64,000 nt of DNA. Origin: Lineus longissimus (lineage: Eukaryota; Nemertea; Pilidiophora; Heteronemertea; Lineidae). Below are positions 12,925 through 23,720 of this stretch, piece by piece. The stretch spans positions 19,986,070 through 20,050,069 of the forward strand of contig NC_088314.1 of assembly GCF_910592395.1 (NCBI RefSeq), written 5' to 3'. A program made the position numbers and the translations under genes. How positions within the stretch are numbered: the stretch's first letter is position 1; every line of letters begins with the position of its first letter. The notes below the pieces were generated by a model. It was not told the origin of the DNA. It ran no database searches and saw nothing but the letters and a program-made list of their open reading frames with translations.

Positions 12925-13198
12925 AGGTTCATGTTATTGTCACCATACCTATACATCTGATCTGTGTTTTACCGGTTCGATATAAAATTTAGAGCTATCA
13001 AAAGTTGATCATTCATCCTGTAATCGAACGTTTTGAATTATGTCAGTCGACCAAGTGCATAGTATCTCCCAATCCTGGAATATTCAGAAATGGTCAAAAC
13101 TATTGTTTTAGGGTTTATGGTGCTGTGTTGAGACTTCAGACACCCATGAACCCACCCATATATATTCATGATGAACATGTTGAATATACTGCTGTTTT
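12925..13198. other. Short noncoding stretch
   Basis: Nothing recognised between the MITE and the dispersed repeat copy at 13199. Confidence 0.5.
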
Positions 13199-13346
13199 TA
13201 GGCCAATGAAATTTAATTGCATGGTTCTCTTCAGCCTCTTTCCGAATTGTTTAAGGGTTTTCTCCTCCCAACTTCCATCTTCATTATATGAAAAAACATG
13301 ATTTTCCAGGTAAAAATCACAAATGTAATGAAATTAGTTCATTGGT
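13199..13346 (+). repeat. Dispersed repeat, copy 1 (partner at 15355-15496)
   Basis: This segment aligns with 15355-15496 in the same orientation. Shared blocks in order are 'gccaatgaaat/gccaataaaat', 'ttctcttcagccnctttc', 'aacttccancttc', 'catgattntcnaggt' and 'aaattagttcat'. The pair is diverged and has small indels. It may be two copies of an unidentified element or an old segmental duplication about 2.15 kb apart. Confidence 0.65.
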
Positions 13347-14260
13347 TAGAAAATTGTCACCATCAGGGGTTTAACATCACGGTGAGGGCATTGATGAGAA
13401 GCCTGAAATTATTTATCATTGACCTTCTGGCAGAATATATGGCCACATGTTGCAGGTAATCCGTTTATGTTGTTTATATTCATTTGTCTGTGTTCAAATG
13501 AGGGCAAATAAGAATGTACTTTCCGAGGTAGTTTTATCATTCATGTCTACTTGTATCACCTCTCACCCAGTGGTGCCATCAGGACCTGTATGTTGGAATA
13601 TTTCTATTTGACAAAATGTTTAAGAAGAAAATCGGTTCCCAACACCTATAAACCACTCGCCAAGCTCCCCTCTCGGATACTAACAACCTTCCCACCAGGT
13701 GGCACTGGCACACACCCGTCAATGAAGAATAGCCTTGGTAGCCAGTGTTACGTAACCAGTTGTTTTTCTCTCTGAATCATGTTGACGACTCTTACATAAC
13801 TTACGTAACTCACGCCATTATTTCCATTATTAATCATGTTAGGCCATGTGTACTGATTACACTGTATTTTTCCACTCATCTTTGCATCATTATTAGCCGG
13901 AATCAGACATTAACTATTCATGTTCTGGGTTGATTCTTTGGTCAAACTGTCTCCCAGAATTAGCGTTCACACATACATTTATCACAGCATCTCAAAAAGA
14001 TTCTTTCCATGTGTATTGCAAATTACCGTGAAACAGTTTACCAAGGTAACAATGAACTTTTGATAGACTGAACAAATTTTCTTGGTCCTGAGGGACGAAT
14101 TTTGAAACAAGGATTTACTGTAGTTTGGAAGGGATCCCCTTCAGCCCAAAGAGAGATTCGCCAGCTTGCTAGAAACCTCAGACTGTATAAATTACACCAC
14201 CTAAAACAAATCTCAGTGCAAAATTGTCCAGTTACGCTTACAAAATGTTCATGAATTTTG
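13347..14260. other. Noncoding stretch, nothing recognised
   Basis: No exon, array or recognisable element. The minus-strand open frame that runs through 14038-14397 overlaps a dispersed repeat and has no recognisable domain. Confidence 0.5.
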
Positions 14261-14390
14261 ACAGTGCTGTTGTGCAGACGTATTTCAAATGCTATAATAA
14301 TGAATAAAGTTTCAGCGAATTGATGGCAAATGATAACTGCACAATAGTATTGTGTATATCTGTTTTTCTGAGCCACCAGTAAATACATTA
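14261..14390 (+). repeat. Dispersed repeat, copy 1 (partner at 30437-30540)
   Basis: It shares with 30437-30540, in order, a 'ttgtgnagacngata' block, 'aagtttcagcgaattt', and 'tttttctgagccaccagt'. The second copy is about 25 bp shorter between the last two blocks. The two copies lie 16 kb apart in the same orientation, so this is an interspersed family of unknown type. Confidence 0.7.
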
Positions 14391-14859
14391 CAAACAACCC
14401 GAATTGCGTACCTCTTTAATCATCATATTCTATCATAACATTGATCAAAACATAAACCTCTCTGAAGTTTTCCGGTAATGATAAATATCAGGACAACCCA
14501 AGGCCACGTTCTTCTCTATCTAAATAATTTATGAACTTGTTGTTACACCATATGGTACTATCCAATAGAGGTGTCGAGTCATTTAGAAGTCATGCCACCT
14601 GGTGTAATGATCACGACAAAGCCCAAGCCCTCAGGTCGCCCTGCTATGACAACTCCCTGAATATATTCCCTCTTCTTTCAATACTAAAACAAATTGCTCC
14701 ATTATTTTACCATATGGCACAAGTTGAGTTTGTATTTTGTCAGCCCTTTGGCTCACGACCATGGACATTAGCCCCCCCCCCACCAGTCCCCCACTCCCTT
14801 CCATGGCCATAGTAATGATGATCCCCTGCAAGAGCCAGAATGAACGAAATGATGAAGAA
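14391..14859. other. Noncoding stretch with C tract
   Basis: No gene is seen. A 10-base C run lies at 14772-14781. Confidence 0.5.
14772..14781. repeat. C10 homopolymer
   Basis: Ten consecutive C. Confidence 0.9.
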
Positions 14860-15006
14860 AAAAATTGCCTTTTTTCATGTTTATTGAATGTGGCCTGTTG
14901 GTCCGTGCAGGTGTTACAGAGGAAAAACATCCAAGGTCCAACCGGGGATTGAACCCGGGACCTCTCGCTTATAAGGCCATCACTCTACCGACTGAGCTAA
15001 AGGGAA
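14860..15006 (-). mobile_element. tRNA-derived SINE or tRNA pseudogene
   Basis: On the minus strand, 15006-14935 folds partly as a tRNA. The A box TAGCTCAGTCGG and the B box GGTTCAATCCC are both good. The T arm (CCGGG / CCCGG) is perfect and the D arm nearly so. A seven-base anticodon loop CTTATAA would give anticodon UAU (Ile). The acceptor stem does not pair (TTCCCTT against TTGGACC) and the anticodon stem has two mismatches, so it cannot be a working tRNA gene. About 75 further bases follow, ending near an A-rich 'aataaacatgaaaaaagg', which fits a short SINE body and tail. No target duplication was seen. Confidence 0.75.
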
Positions 15007-15354
15007 TTTCCCTTCTAGCCTGGGCTAGTGTGAATGATGCCACCACTACACAGGGATGAAACCAACTTGCCTGACAGTCTTTACTCGGAACAACATCGGT
15101 GTGATTTATCACAATCGTCTTCATCCCATAAACTGTCTGTGCGTCATTCTAATCGGCAGACGATTTATGACATATTTTGTTTGCCAGGCCGGTGCAGTAT
15201 TGGTTTGCCATAAATCTGTTGATAGTATTTGTCATTTTCACATTGATTCAAGTCTTGATATAGATATTTGTAGGTAAACAAAAAAGCTTTATACTGGGTG
15301 CCTCATGATAAAAGTAGTTGGTTTTTGAGTATCAGCAACAATCTCCATTCAGTT
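15007..15354. other. Noncoding stretch, nothing recognised
   Basis: Nothing supported between the SINE and the next dispersed repeat copy. Confidence 0.5.
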
Positions 15355-15496
15355 GAGCCAATAAAATGGATTTTATTGTTCTTCTCAGCCGCTTTCATGA
15401 AATGTGTCAGGATATTCCTTTAACTTCCAGCTTCCCCCTTTAGTAAAACCATGATTCTCTAGGTGAAACACACACATTTAAATTAGTTCATCAGAC
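15355..15496 (+). repeat. Dispersed repeat, copy 2 (partner at 13199-13346)
   Basis: Diverged copy of the segment at 13199-13346, with shared blocks in the same order and orientation. Confidence 0.65.
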
Positions 15497-16139
15497 AATG
15501 TATAGACGGATAGACAAATATTATAAATTTCAAGTTATGGCATATTTTCTTGTATAACAGCAATTTCGTTTTTTCTATGCAAATGAAGCTTAGCAACAAG
15601 AAAATGCAATGAAATCGCCTGACCAGTGTATGCCTTAACATTTGATCCAATGTAACTAAATCATGGCTATTTCAGTAATCTTGTTTTGACCATGTCGAAA
15701 TTCCTTTGGTTGTCAACTTTGTGACCCCATCAGTTTATGTCATTCATACGTAACTGGACTCTATTTGCAAAGTTGTCAACATGACTTTGGTCTCAAGTTG
15801 GTATTACTTATAGGTATGTTATTGTTATTTACAGTTAGACTATTTGTCAGGATAGGTAGTAGCAAGATTCCATGGGCCTTTTGTTATGTAACAAAATATA
15901 ACTATATCAAGTCGTCAAGCATATCTTGGCACAAAATTAGTTTTGTTTTGTTCTGTTGCAGTTAAAATGTTTGTCCCATTCTTGGAAAAGTCTGTGACTT
16001 TTTGATGACCTATCAAATGCACTGACTTCTGTCACATTTCTTATGCGTCTTGGGTGAGAAAACATCCCAGTTATGCATATTTTTCTGTAACATCTAACAT
16101 GAGAAGATGCAGCTGTTTTCCTCATTTAAGATAATATAA
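15497..16139. other. Noncoding stretch, nothing recognised
   Basis: No exon, element or array seen. Confidence 0.5.
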
Positions 16140-16330
16140 GGGAAATGAGCAGTGTGGTAGGGAGGTAACAGTGGGTCATGGGTTCAATGCTTGGATGACC
16201 ATCACAGTAATTATCTTGGCCTTGAGCTAGACCGCCTACTACTTAGGAAGTTGATATGGACCAGTATCCATACCAGAGGATCCACGCTTGTTGCCAAAGT
16301 CCTAGTTGTTCAGAATGAGATGTCACCGCA
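16140..16330 (+). mobile_element. Possible decayed core SINE
   Basis: It contains a B-box-like catgggttcaatgcttggat, followed 40-50 bases later by 'cttggccttgagctag'. The order and spacing mimic the better-preserved SINE at 16735, where a B box is followed by 'cccttgagcaagg'. Similarity is weak elsewhere, so this is a guess at an older copy of the same family. Confidence 0.3.
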
Positions 16331-16734
16331 GGCTATAACTTTTACTTGGGTCAGAATGTCGTGATCATCTTGATTTTCATGACGGCAAACCCCATCATGT
16401 AAAAAACTGGTATTAGCACTTAAAAAGTCGGTCTACCATGATTGGCTGGTCTCCACCATTCAGCAAATTCCATTCATAGACTTCCCTCTGTGAAAAACCT
16501 GTTGGGCTAGATTGCTTAGGGTTACGACAAATTGGATGTGCAGGGCCTAAAACAGACGTAAGGCTAGTTGTGATTATGGACATTTGGCTGAAAAGTTGTT
16601 TTGCACATTTTGAGGGTCAATCGTACAATGTGTCTGGTGATCCCAGCCAAATATGTGTCTAGCTGTAAACAAAATAATTATAATAAACGTATTACTTTGA
16701 GTATTGACAACCAATGTTAAAGGTAAAGTGCTCT
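16331..16734. other. Noncoding stretch, nothing recognised
   Basis: No supported feature. Confidence 0.5.
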
Positions 16735-17040
16735 CATATCTGGAGATCAGAAGAATAGTGGTAACTTAGTGTGCCGGGCTCATTATCAGGAGATCGTGGG
16801 TTCAACCCTGAGGGATGACTGCTGTTTCATCTTTGTTCCCTTGAGCAAGGCACTAAACCCTAATTGCTTCTCTTCACCCATGGATTATGGGTACTGAGTT
16901 CGCAGAGATAGCGCGCGCTGTAAGGTTCTGGGCTGTACTCCCCTTCCCTCTCGAAAGTTGAGCTTGAACCAGGAATGGATAGGCCTACAGCTGTCCTGAT
17001 AGTATGGCAATGTAATTCAAATCAAATGTGCTTCAATTTT
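16735..17040 (+). mobile_element. tRNA-derived core SINE
   Basis: An A-box-like tggtaacttagtg (16759-16771) and a B-box-like ggttcaaccct (16799-16809) sit 40 bases apart, as in a tRNA promoter. They are followed by cttgagcaaggcactaaacc (about 16840-16859). That central block recurs, with small changes, in core-domain SINEs of fish and marine invertebrates; I recall this from memory and did not check it. The body then runs about 180 bases to an A+T-rich 3' end near 17040. The head could not be assigned to one tRNA species. Target duplications are not obvious. Confidence 0.7.
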
Positions 17041-18397
17041 CTACTTTTTGAATAAACAGCGTTGGCCTTTAACTTAATAGCAATGGTTCTTCTAGTCTAT
17101 TTTGACCCTTAATGTATGGTATTTTGTATTGAGGCAAAACATAAGTGGAGAATGCCTTTAATCAGTGATTTTTACGCCAGATTATATGATGATAATTGCT
17201 AATTGTATGATGGTGTCTGAATTAGTTGTTCATCAGCAGACGGCCAAAAAGGCAAATTGTTGTTTATCTGTCTGAAAGCTGTACGTGGAATGCAAAAAAG
17301 TACCACGGTTAATTGTTATAGATGTATATCAGTATTGTTGTTATCGTAATCCTCAAAAAATAATAGGTGTCATATATTGCTACTTTTGATCAAACCTTAT
17401 TATATTACACTCAGATAGTTAATAATGAATTCCTAGGCGGCACTCTCTGCTTCGACTTTTAAGTGGCAGATGGAGATGTTTTCACAATACATAATATAAA
17501 CACTTCATATGAAAATTAAAGGGTCTGTGACTTTGTGGAAAGTTCCTGCAACTTTCTGTATTGTACAGCTGTGTAACATTGTTAAATATGCCAACGAAAT
17601 GAAATATTGGGCATCAGTTTTAATGAAATATGCCATCCCTGTCAGGTCTGATGTCAACAATGCCGCTTTGTAGACTGATATACACGTACTATAAATAGTT
17701 TCAGTGAATTTGCCTGTGTAACAAATGCACTACTACACCAATACTATGCACTGCTACACTACACCTTTAAAAGTGCTCCCCCTCACCCCTCATCAGTCCC
17801 AAGTATACACCAATATATCCATTTATGGTATGGAGTTCTCGATCAATTTGGGTTACCGCTGAAAATTTTGATATAAGTAAGTCGGCGTACAGGTGCGAAT
17901 TGTAAATGTATCGAGTAGTTTTTCGTAGAATCAGGCCCTTGTGATCGCGTTCCATGCGCACGACTCTTTGAAAGTTGCTCTTCGTCGGCACCTGCGCATG
18001 TGATTAAGAATTTGATTGTTTGATACCGATGTAAACTGTGTACCATATATTCCAATTGATTTGATGCTCAGGTTAAAGTTGACGTTGTTTGTACATGCAT
18101 TGTACACTTATCATATCTTGTCAACTTGAAAGCCGCACTTCGCTTCCAATGGGAGGAGCCACCACTGTTTGAAGTAATTCAAGGCAAGTTAAGGAGTTTT
18201 CTTTTGTCTAAAATTAGTATGAAATAGGAGTGATGAAAAACATTGATGTCAATTTGACATTGTTTGAGAAACCTTCAATGAAATGCACATCCTGCATTGA
18301 AACTATTTTGCAGATGTTGAATATCGATATTTTTTACTCTCTAAACCAAATAAGGCCTGACTTGTGATGGACTCTATTCCCTGGCATATCAATGACC
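17041..18397. other. Noncoding stretch, nothing recognised
   Basis: No exon, RNA gene, array or element seen. Confidence 0.55.
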
Positions 18398-18700
18398 CTA
18401 CTGGTGCCCAACAATAGTGGCACACATGAACGTGAACATCCATATGAGCAAATACAGAGGAGAATTTAAAGAAGAAAGCTGAATATCAATGACTAGAATG
18501 TGACAGATTGGAAAAGTAAAGGTACAGATCACCTTACAGATTATTATAAAGCCCAGACAGCAATGCAAAGCTAATAAATGATACCAATAAGACAGTGTGT
18601 CAATATCATTGCTGCATTCTCCGAACAGGTCCTCGTCAACAGAAATGCTGACTTTGCTGATAAGATCTGATGTGTCCTGTTTCCTGGGTTTTCCATTCAA
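18398..18700 (-). CDS. Weak candidate exon, unknown
   Basis: An open frame of 100 codons on the minus strand. Its first third (residues about 8-30, with DTSDLISKVSISVDEDLFGE) lies inside one unit of a tandem duplication. The second unit (18.76-18.9 kb) preserves the same frame over about 20 codons with one 3-base indel: the pattern D-T-(x)-L-I-x2-V-x-I-S-x-D-x2-L occurs in both. The remainder is hydrophobic and of low information. No clear splice acceptor with a pyrimidine tract is present, and I recognise no domain. It could equally be a chance frame in a duplicated noncoding segment. Confidence 0.15.
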   Translation of the reverse strand: MNGKPRKQDTSDLISKVSISVDEDLFGECSNDIDTLSYWYHLLALHCCLGFIIICKVICTFTFPICHILVIDIQLSSLNSPLYLLIWMFTFMCATIVGHQ

Positions 18701-18895
18701 GTTGTCAAAACAATGCGAATCATATGATGTACCTTCTAATCATGACCTTTTAGTATTGTGAATTCTGCAATAGTTCCTGGTCAGCAGAAATGTTGACTTC
18801 TCTGATAAGACCTGTGTCCTTCTGAACCAAATGTCCCTGGGTTTTCAAGACAATGTGATTCACAACATTTACCTTCTAATTCAAATCTTTCCAAT
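18612..18895. repeat. Tandem duplication, about 140-150-bp unit
   Basis: Unit 1 (about 18612-18757) and unit 2 (about 18762-18895) share, in order, 'ggtcnncgtcancagaaatg', 'gctgataaga/ctgataagac', 'tgtgtcct', 'cctgggtttt', 'caanacaatg' and 'accttctaat'. The spacing between matching blocks falls from 145 to 140 because of small deletions. Confidence 0.85.
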
Positions 18896-19204
18896 TTCCC
18901 AATACCCTCGTCCCATCCCGGGTTCATTAATTATAATTTGTTGGTGGTAATTACTTCGTTTGTTGTGTAAATAAAAGTACTATGTCCTTGTTTTTTTTTC
19001 ACTGAAGTGTTGAACTTCTACATCGATGGTGCTTCGACATTCTTGAGGACATACTTGTGTAACAAATAAATTGGTCATGGCAGAGAATGCCAGAGATTTG
19101 GAAAATTTGTTCGGAGGTAGTCGAGATTGTGATGAAAAATAGCCGGAATTCTTTGAATTTGTGAAGGTTATGTCAGGGAGTGTTGCGCTGAAAGTTAATC
19201 AGAA
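18896..19204. other. Noncoding stretch, nothing recognised
   Basis: A T-rich run near 18990 is the only low-complexity feature. Confidence 0.5.
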
Positions 19205-19300
19205 CATATAAAATCCATGTTAAGGAGAAATTAGGGTTGTAGATTGAGAGGTAGTGGGTTCGAATTCCCTCCAAAGCAAGGTCTTTCCCATTGGAAAGGG
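19205..19300 (+). mobile_element. Fragment with a Pol III B box
   Basis: gggttcgaattcc (19256-19268) is a near-perfect B box. No properly spaced A box or tRNA fold could be found upstream, so this may be a truncated SINE head or a chance match. Confidence 0.25.
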
Positions 19301-19356
19301 CCATATTGAACTCTTTGGTACCCAAAAGGAGAGGGGCAATATAGGCTCTTCAGAGC

Positions 19357-19378
19357 GGGGGGGGGGGGGGGGGGGGGG
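19357..19378. repeat. G22 homopolymer
   Basis: Twenty-two consecutive G, the longest single-base G/C run in the window. Runs like this are prone to length errors in sequencing and assembly. Confidence 0.9.
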
Positions 19379-19407
19379 CAGAACACCACTTCTTGTTCCA
19401 GGGCCCA

Positions 19408-19702
19408 AATCTGGATGAAAACACATTTCATAAGAGAGTTGTCCCCTGACAGAAGTGACCTTTTCAAACCCTGCATATGGGAAGGGTGCAGTAAGGACTA
19501 AAACTTTAAAATTAACACCTGCAAGCACAGCCCTTGGGGGAGGTGGACTGAACCTGCATGAAAAACACGTTTTATAAGGCGTCTTGATGAGAGTTGCCCC
19601 CTGCGTATAAATACGACCCTGACACATAAAAGCTGTAAAAGACCTTTTTATACCCTGCATATGGGATGGGTGCAGAAACTTACTTTAAAATTAACGCCTG
19701 TG
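19408..19702. repeat. Degenerate tandem duplication, about 150-180-bp unit
   Basis: Blocks at 19408-19525 recur at 19552-19702: 'gatgaaaacacattt.ataag' with 'catgaaaaacacgttttataag', 'agagttgtcccctg' with 'gagttgccccctg', 'accctgcatatggga' followed by 'gggtgcag', and 'actttaaaattaacncctg'. The second copy carries about 35 extra bases. A 146-codon minus-strand frame crosses this repeat and the G tract and is rich in proline because of the tract, so it is not taken as a gene. Confidence 0.8.
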
Positions 19703-22700
19703 TAAACAACTAATGAGTAAAGTACCCAATAAAATGAAAATCAGTTAGTTCACAGAAAATTTCTACTTTTTTTTAAACAACGTGTGTCTTCATTTGAAAA
19801 GGTGACTAGTTCAAATAAGTTACGGTGTTGCTATTGGATTGAAAACAAATGAAGAGTGAACATTTGGTATAAATATGTTTTATAAAGAGGCAAGCAGGCC
19901 ATGAAAAGTGTTAGATTTTTCTGCTGACCTGGCTACCTGGGGTGAATTGTGGTTTTACGCAGTCCCCAAGACAGGGAGTAAACTTTAGTTGGCAATTCCT
20001 AAGATGGGAGGAGCCCTTTTTGAATATGTCTAAGTTCTGACTCTTCCAAATATTGCTGGGTGCCCATACCTCATGATTAGTAATGGTGATTGTGATAATT
20101 TCAATAATGATTGGAATATATCTGTTATTGGAAAATAGGTTCGAGATGGGGCCTGTCATCTATGCCCGTGCAACTTTGTACTTTTAACTGGCCAAATATT
20201 TGCTCCTTGGTTTCTGGATATGGTTAGGGAACGAATGAAAAGCACTTTCAGACCGCAAGTGAGAACCTACATTTCATTTCATTTCCTAACTTTGCGTTGT
20301 AAATTAGAACCTTTGGCAGGAGTTCAGCATCTACAACAATCAAAGAAAGGAATGTATCAAAACAACATTGCTGAAGGCCAGTAATTTCCTTATTCTCGCC
20401 ATATTGGTGCAAAGCATAGACAATTCTTAGAAGACTTCCTTAATAAACTGATTTGGAGCGATCGCATGACTCTGATTGGCTCGTCCCAAAGGGGTTTTCC
20501 TATTTCAATAGCAACAAGTTGTGATTGCTCTAAATTCCATGGCCTAATTCGGTGTACATGTGCCAGATATGTTAGTTGTGATATATTTGTTTATTTATTG
20601 ATATTTTTATGTACATGTATGTTTGGCTCTGCAACGAGGTCTTTGACCGACCATTTTACGACTCATTTTGTCCCATTTATCAACAAAGCTTGGAATATGG
20701 CCTGCATTTAAAAAGTGACTGATGATCCATTTATATCGTTGAACCAGTTCTGTTGTAGGTCCTTTAGTGTACTTGGCAGATAGTCATACTATGTTACTTG
20801 GAAGTTGGGAAAGGTTACTCACTTTGTTGATTTTGTAATCACACAAATTAAAAGATGAGGCCTTCAATTGTGTATTTTCATCAATGATGCAACTTTGAGA
20901 TTTGACTCATTTTTTGGGACTTTTGTCAGATTTCCATTGTCTCCTGGCAACAAAGAGTATTGATCATTTTCATGAAATTTCAAGATATATACATCTGGCT
21001 GATTACTCAGTAAACTAGTATTTAGGAGTGATGGCCATGGGGCTATATCAAGAGTTTGGTCATGAGGAGAGAACTCAACCCCAATTTCTCATCCCAAATC
21101 TGCCAAAACACGACTTTAGTGACATACATGTATGGGGTCTGCCCCGGGCAGCATCATGTTTTGACCAAAGCTCCCACACTACCTAAATGTCTTTGATGAC
21201 AAAGTTGACATCCCATAATGTGTACCCAATACTGAAACCGATCGTCTCAGTAGCCATATGTCGCAACATTTGAAAACCTAAAGTAATTGCGAGGCACTTG
21301 CATCGCATCATCAATGAGTTTCCTCACATCTGAGCTAATTCAAAACCAATAAACTGTATTTAGATGAATCCATCTGTCTTCTTTCATGAAACATTGCTTA
21401 GTATTGACAAGTATGTATTCTTGGCATTGGGTTTATGGAGGCTGAAAGCATAGCCTTCACTCTCAATGATTGAGTCTTGGAAACCACTTTCTAAATTGAA
21501 ACCAATTCAAGGTGTTGTATTGATGCAGCTGTTTGCCTGGTCCTTATAGGGAGGAACTGATTTATCTAGCCCACGACCAACCGTTCGATCATTAGGCTTC
21601 CTTATACTAGTTAAGATAGGAACATTTTGTGATGACACATCTGATGAGTTTGTATCACGACAAAGAAGATACATTTCTTTTCATTTTATCATTCCTTTCC
21701 TTACTTGGTGGCGTCATCCTTTGACCCCCTAAATGGTGCCTGTCACGGAATAATTCACCACAAGCAAAACATCACAAAATGGAATTCCTTTACCCTTTCA
21801 TGCCTTGTCATGACCTAAATAAATATATCATATTGCCTGATTTCAAAACTTGCCCAATTACTCAGGATTGGGTGCCACTAGTATTTGATTCAAAAATTTT
21901 GGCAACGACTAGACAGTTCTTTCAACTAATTTACATCAACAAAAGTTCAGTGCGGACATCACTCTTTGACTTTTACCGGCAATTCTTTGGATTTCAATGA
22001 AGCAAGTCAGGCTGCTAAAGGCCTACAACATAAATCAGTGGTGACTTTATGCAATGTGTGTATTTATTGATTATAAACACGATCAAAACAGATTGCCCTT
22101 GGTTGTGTTGAAGAAGAAAAGCTGTACTATTGATAGACCTTTCAATATTTTTGGGTGTTGGTTCAACATGGCATTTTGAGTTTAAGGTGTACCATGATAT
22201 TGTCCCATCACAAAAAATATATGAGCACACTTAATTGAAAGAACGTTGTTTATATTTTCAAAGCCTGCAAAACTGATCATTCTAGGGCGGGAAAAGGACA
22301 CTCAGAAAGCAGTAGATCTCATGAAATATCTCACTCAGTTCAAATGTCTGGATTTCTATCAGTAGACGTTATAAGATTGTTCAAAATCTAATATTTGATG
22401 CTATTTCAATGTGCTATTTTAGAAAATAACACAACATTCATCAAGGTATCAATTGATTTTCAATAAACATAACAGTCTTTTCATGCACAAGGTCATTGGG
22501 CTGTAAAGGGTTACCTCCAGATATTATAATCATGTTTACTATTATTGGCTGTTTCACTGGAGGAGAATTATATTCCTCTCACATCTCATGAAGTGGATAA
22601 GATATCTGTAATTAGTCCCTCTGAGAAATGTTGTAAGACCACATAGACAAGGAGTGCCTGTATGTTGTACTTGGATTCAATTGAACGGGAAAAATAAATA

Positions 22701-23249
22701 AAATCAATGAAATCAATGAAATAGTGTTATGAATTCTCAATTTCAGCCCAAATTTGCCGCAATTGTAGGTGCTTTTAACATTAATGTACTGGTTGATGTA
22801 GAGCTGAATCCTCCAAACCTGGGTGCGATGAATTTTTAAACTTTTCTATTTGTATCCGGTGTTGTAGGAGGAGGCTGGAGAGAAAGTCCCTGGAGCGATG
22901 CGGAGGTGTTGTAACTATTCCCGCCCCTGGACGGGTGGCATATTATATGAGAAGATCAATCGATCAGGCACGTCTGGCCATGAATGAACTGTTGGGTCGT
23001 TCATCCCATCTTGAAGGCTGCTGCGTTGATTATAGAAAACTGAACGAATGATCTGAAATCGATCAATCAATATTTCGTGCACAGTTCATGTTTTTGATTC
23101 ATAATTCATAATTACGCGGGTTTGATGTGCAGAATCTGGGCGTATTCATGGAAGGACGACTTTGGCGTGCTTATTGGCGCCATATAAGGTCATGTTGTGA
23201 TATCACTAAGGTTAAGTTGGAAGACCAACTGTGGGTAGTGTGGTGAGAA
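19703..23249. other. 3.5 kb noncoding stretch
   Basis: No exon, RNA gene or repeat family found. A CArG-type string lies at 23180 but is expected by chance. Confidence 0.55.
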
Positions 23250-23400
23250 TTATGGTGGTGTGATTGAAACGTGACAAAAAAAGCCAAATAAGGATTTGAA
23301 GAAATTCTTGGGAATCAGTTGTAACTATATATAGTGCAGTGTACAAATAGACGTAAAGGTGGTGTGACTGGAAAGTGACCAAACCTCCCAAAAAAGACGG
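23250..23400. repeat. Degenerate tandem duplication, about 105-bp spacing
   Basis: 'atggtggtgtgattgaaacgtgac...aaaaaagcc' at about 23251-23286 is echoed by 'aaggtggtgtgactggaaagtgacc...aaaaaagacgg' at about 23356-23399. Only these blocks align. Confidence 0.5.
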
Positions 23401-23456
23401 GTCCAAGGACAAAAATCACAGAAACTTAAAGTGGGTGTGAGGTCACAACCTTATAC

Positions 23457-23720
23457 CATGTACAGAGGAACCCCAGTAACACGACCACTCATGGGACAGA
23501 GGTTGAATGGTTGCGTTAGTGAAGTTGAATATCCCCGGACAAAATGCATGATGAGGTATTGCCACCAAAATTGGAACTTTTTCATCAGTTCAAATTTTTG
23601 AAAAATTTTCAGAGCCAAACAATTTTGGGGGAACTAATGATGTTTCTTCAATTTGAGCCGAAAAAAAGCAAGTGAAAAAAAAATTTGTACTTAGAAATTC
23701 TTTCATCCATAGAGGGGGAC
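23457..23720 (+). mobile_element. Dispersed repeat with pogo-like end, copy A
   Basis: It begins tacagaggaacccc (23461-23474), one base from the TACAGTGGAACCCC that opens the copy at 50198. Both copies then share 'gtaacanGaccactcatg', 'agtgaagttgaa', 'ggacaaaatgcatgat', 'ttcaaa', 'aattttttggg'-like, 'gatgtttcttca', 'gcagaaaaaa'-like and 'acttagaaatt' blocks in order. The family is A+T-rich and has no coding frame. The 12-base end suggests a pogo/mariner-type non-autonomous element, but no matching 3' inverted end was found, so the class is inferred. Confidence 0.7.

Noticed and set aside
14935-15006. Functional tRNA-Ile(UAU) gene
   Set aside because: Acceptor stem does not pair and the anticodon stem has mismatches; called as a SINE head or pseudogene instead.
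19220-19660. 146-codon minus-strand open frame
   Set aside because: Runs through a 22-base G tract (giving a proline run) and a degenerate duplication; no recognisable domain.
23180-23189. CCATATAAGG, a perfect CArG (SRF) box
   Set aside because: CC-W6-GG is expected about five times by chance in a window of this size and composition.
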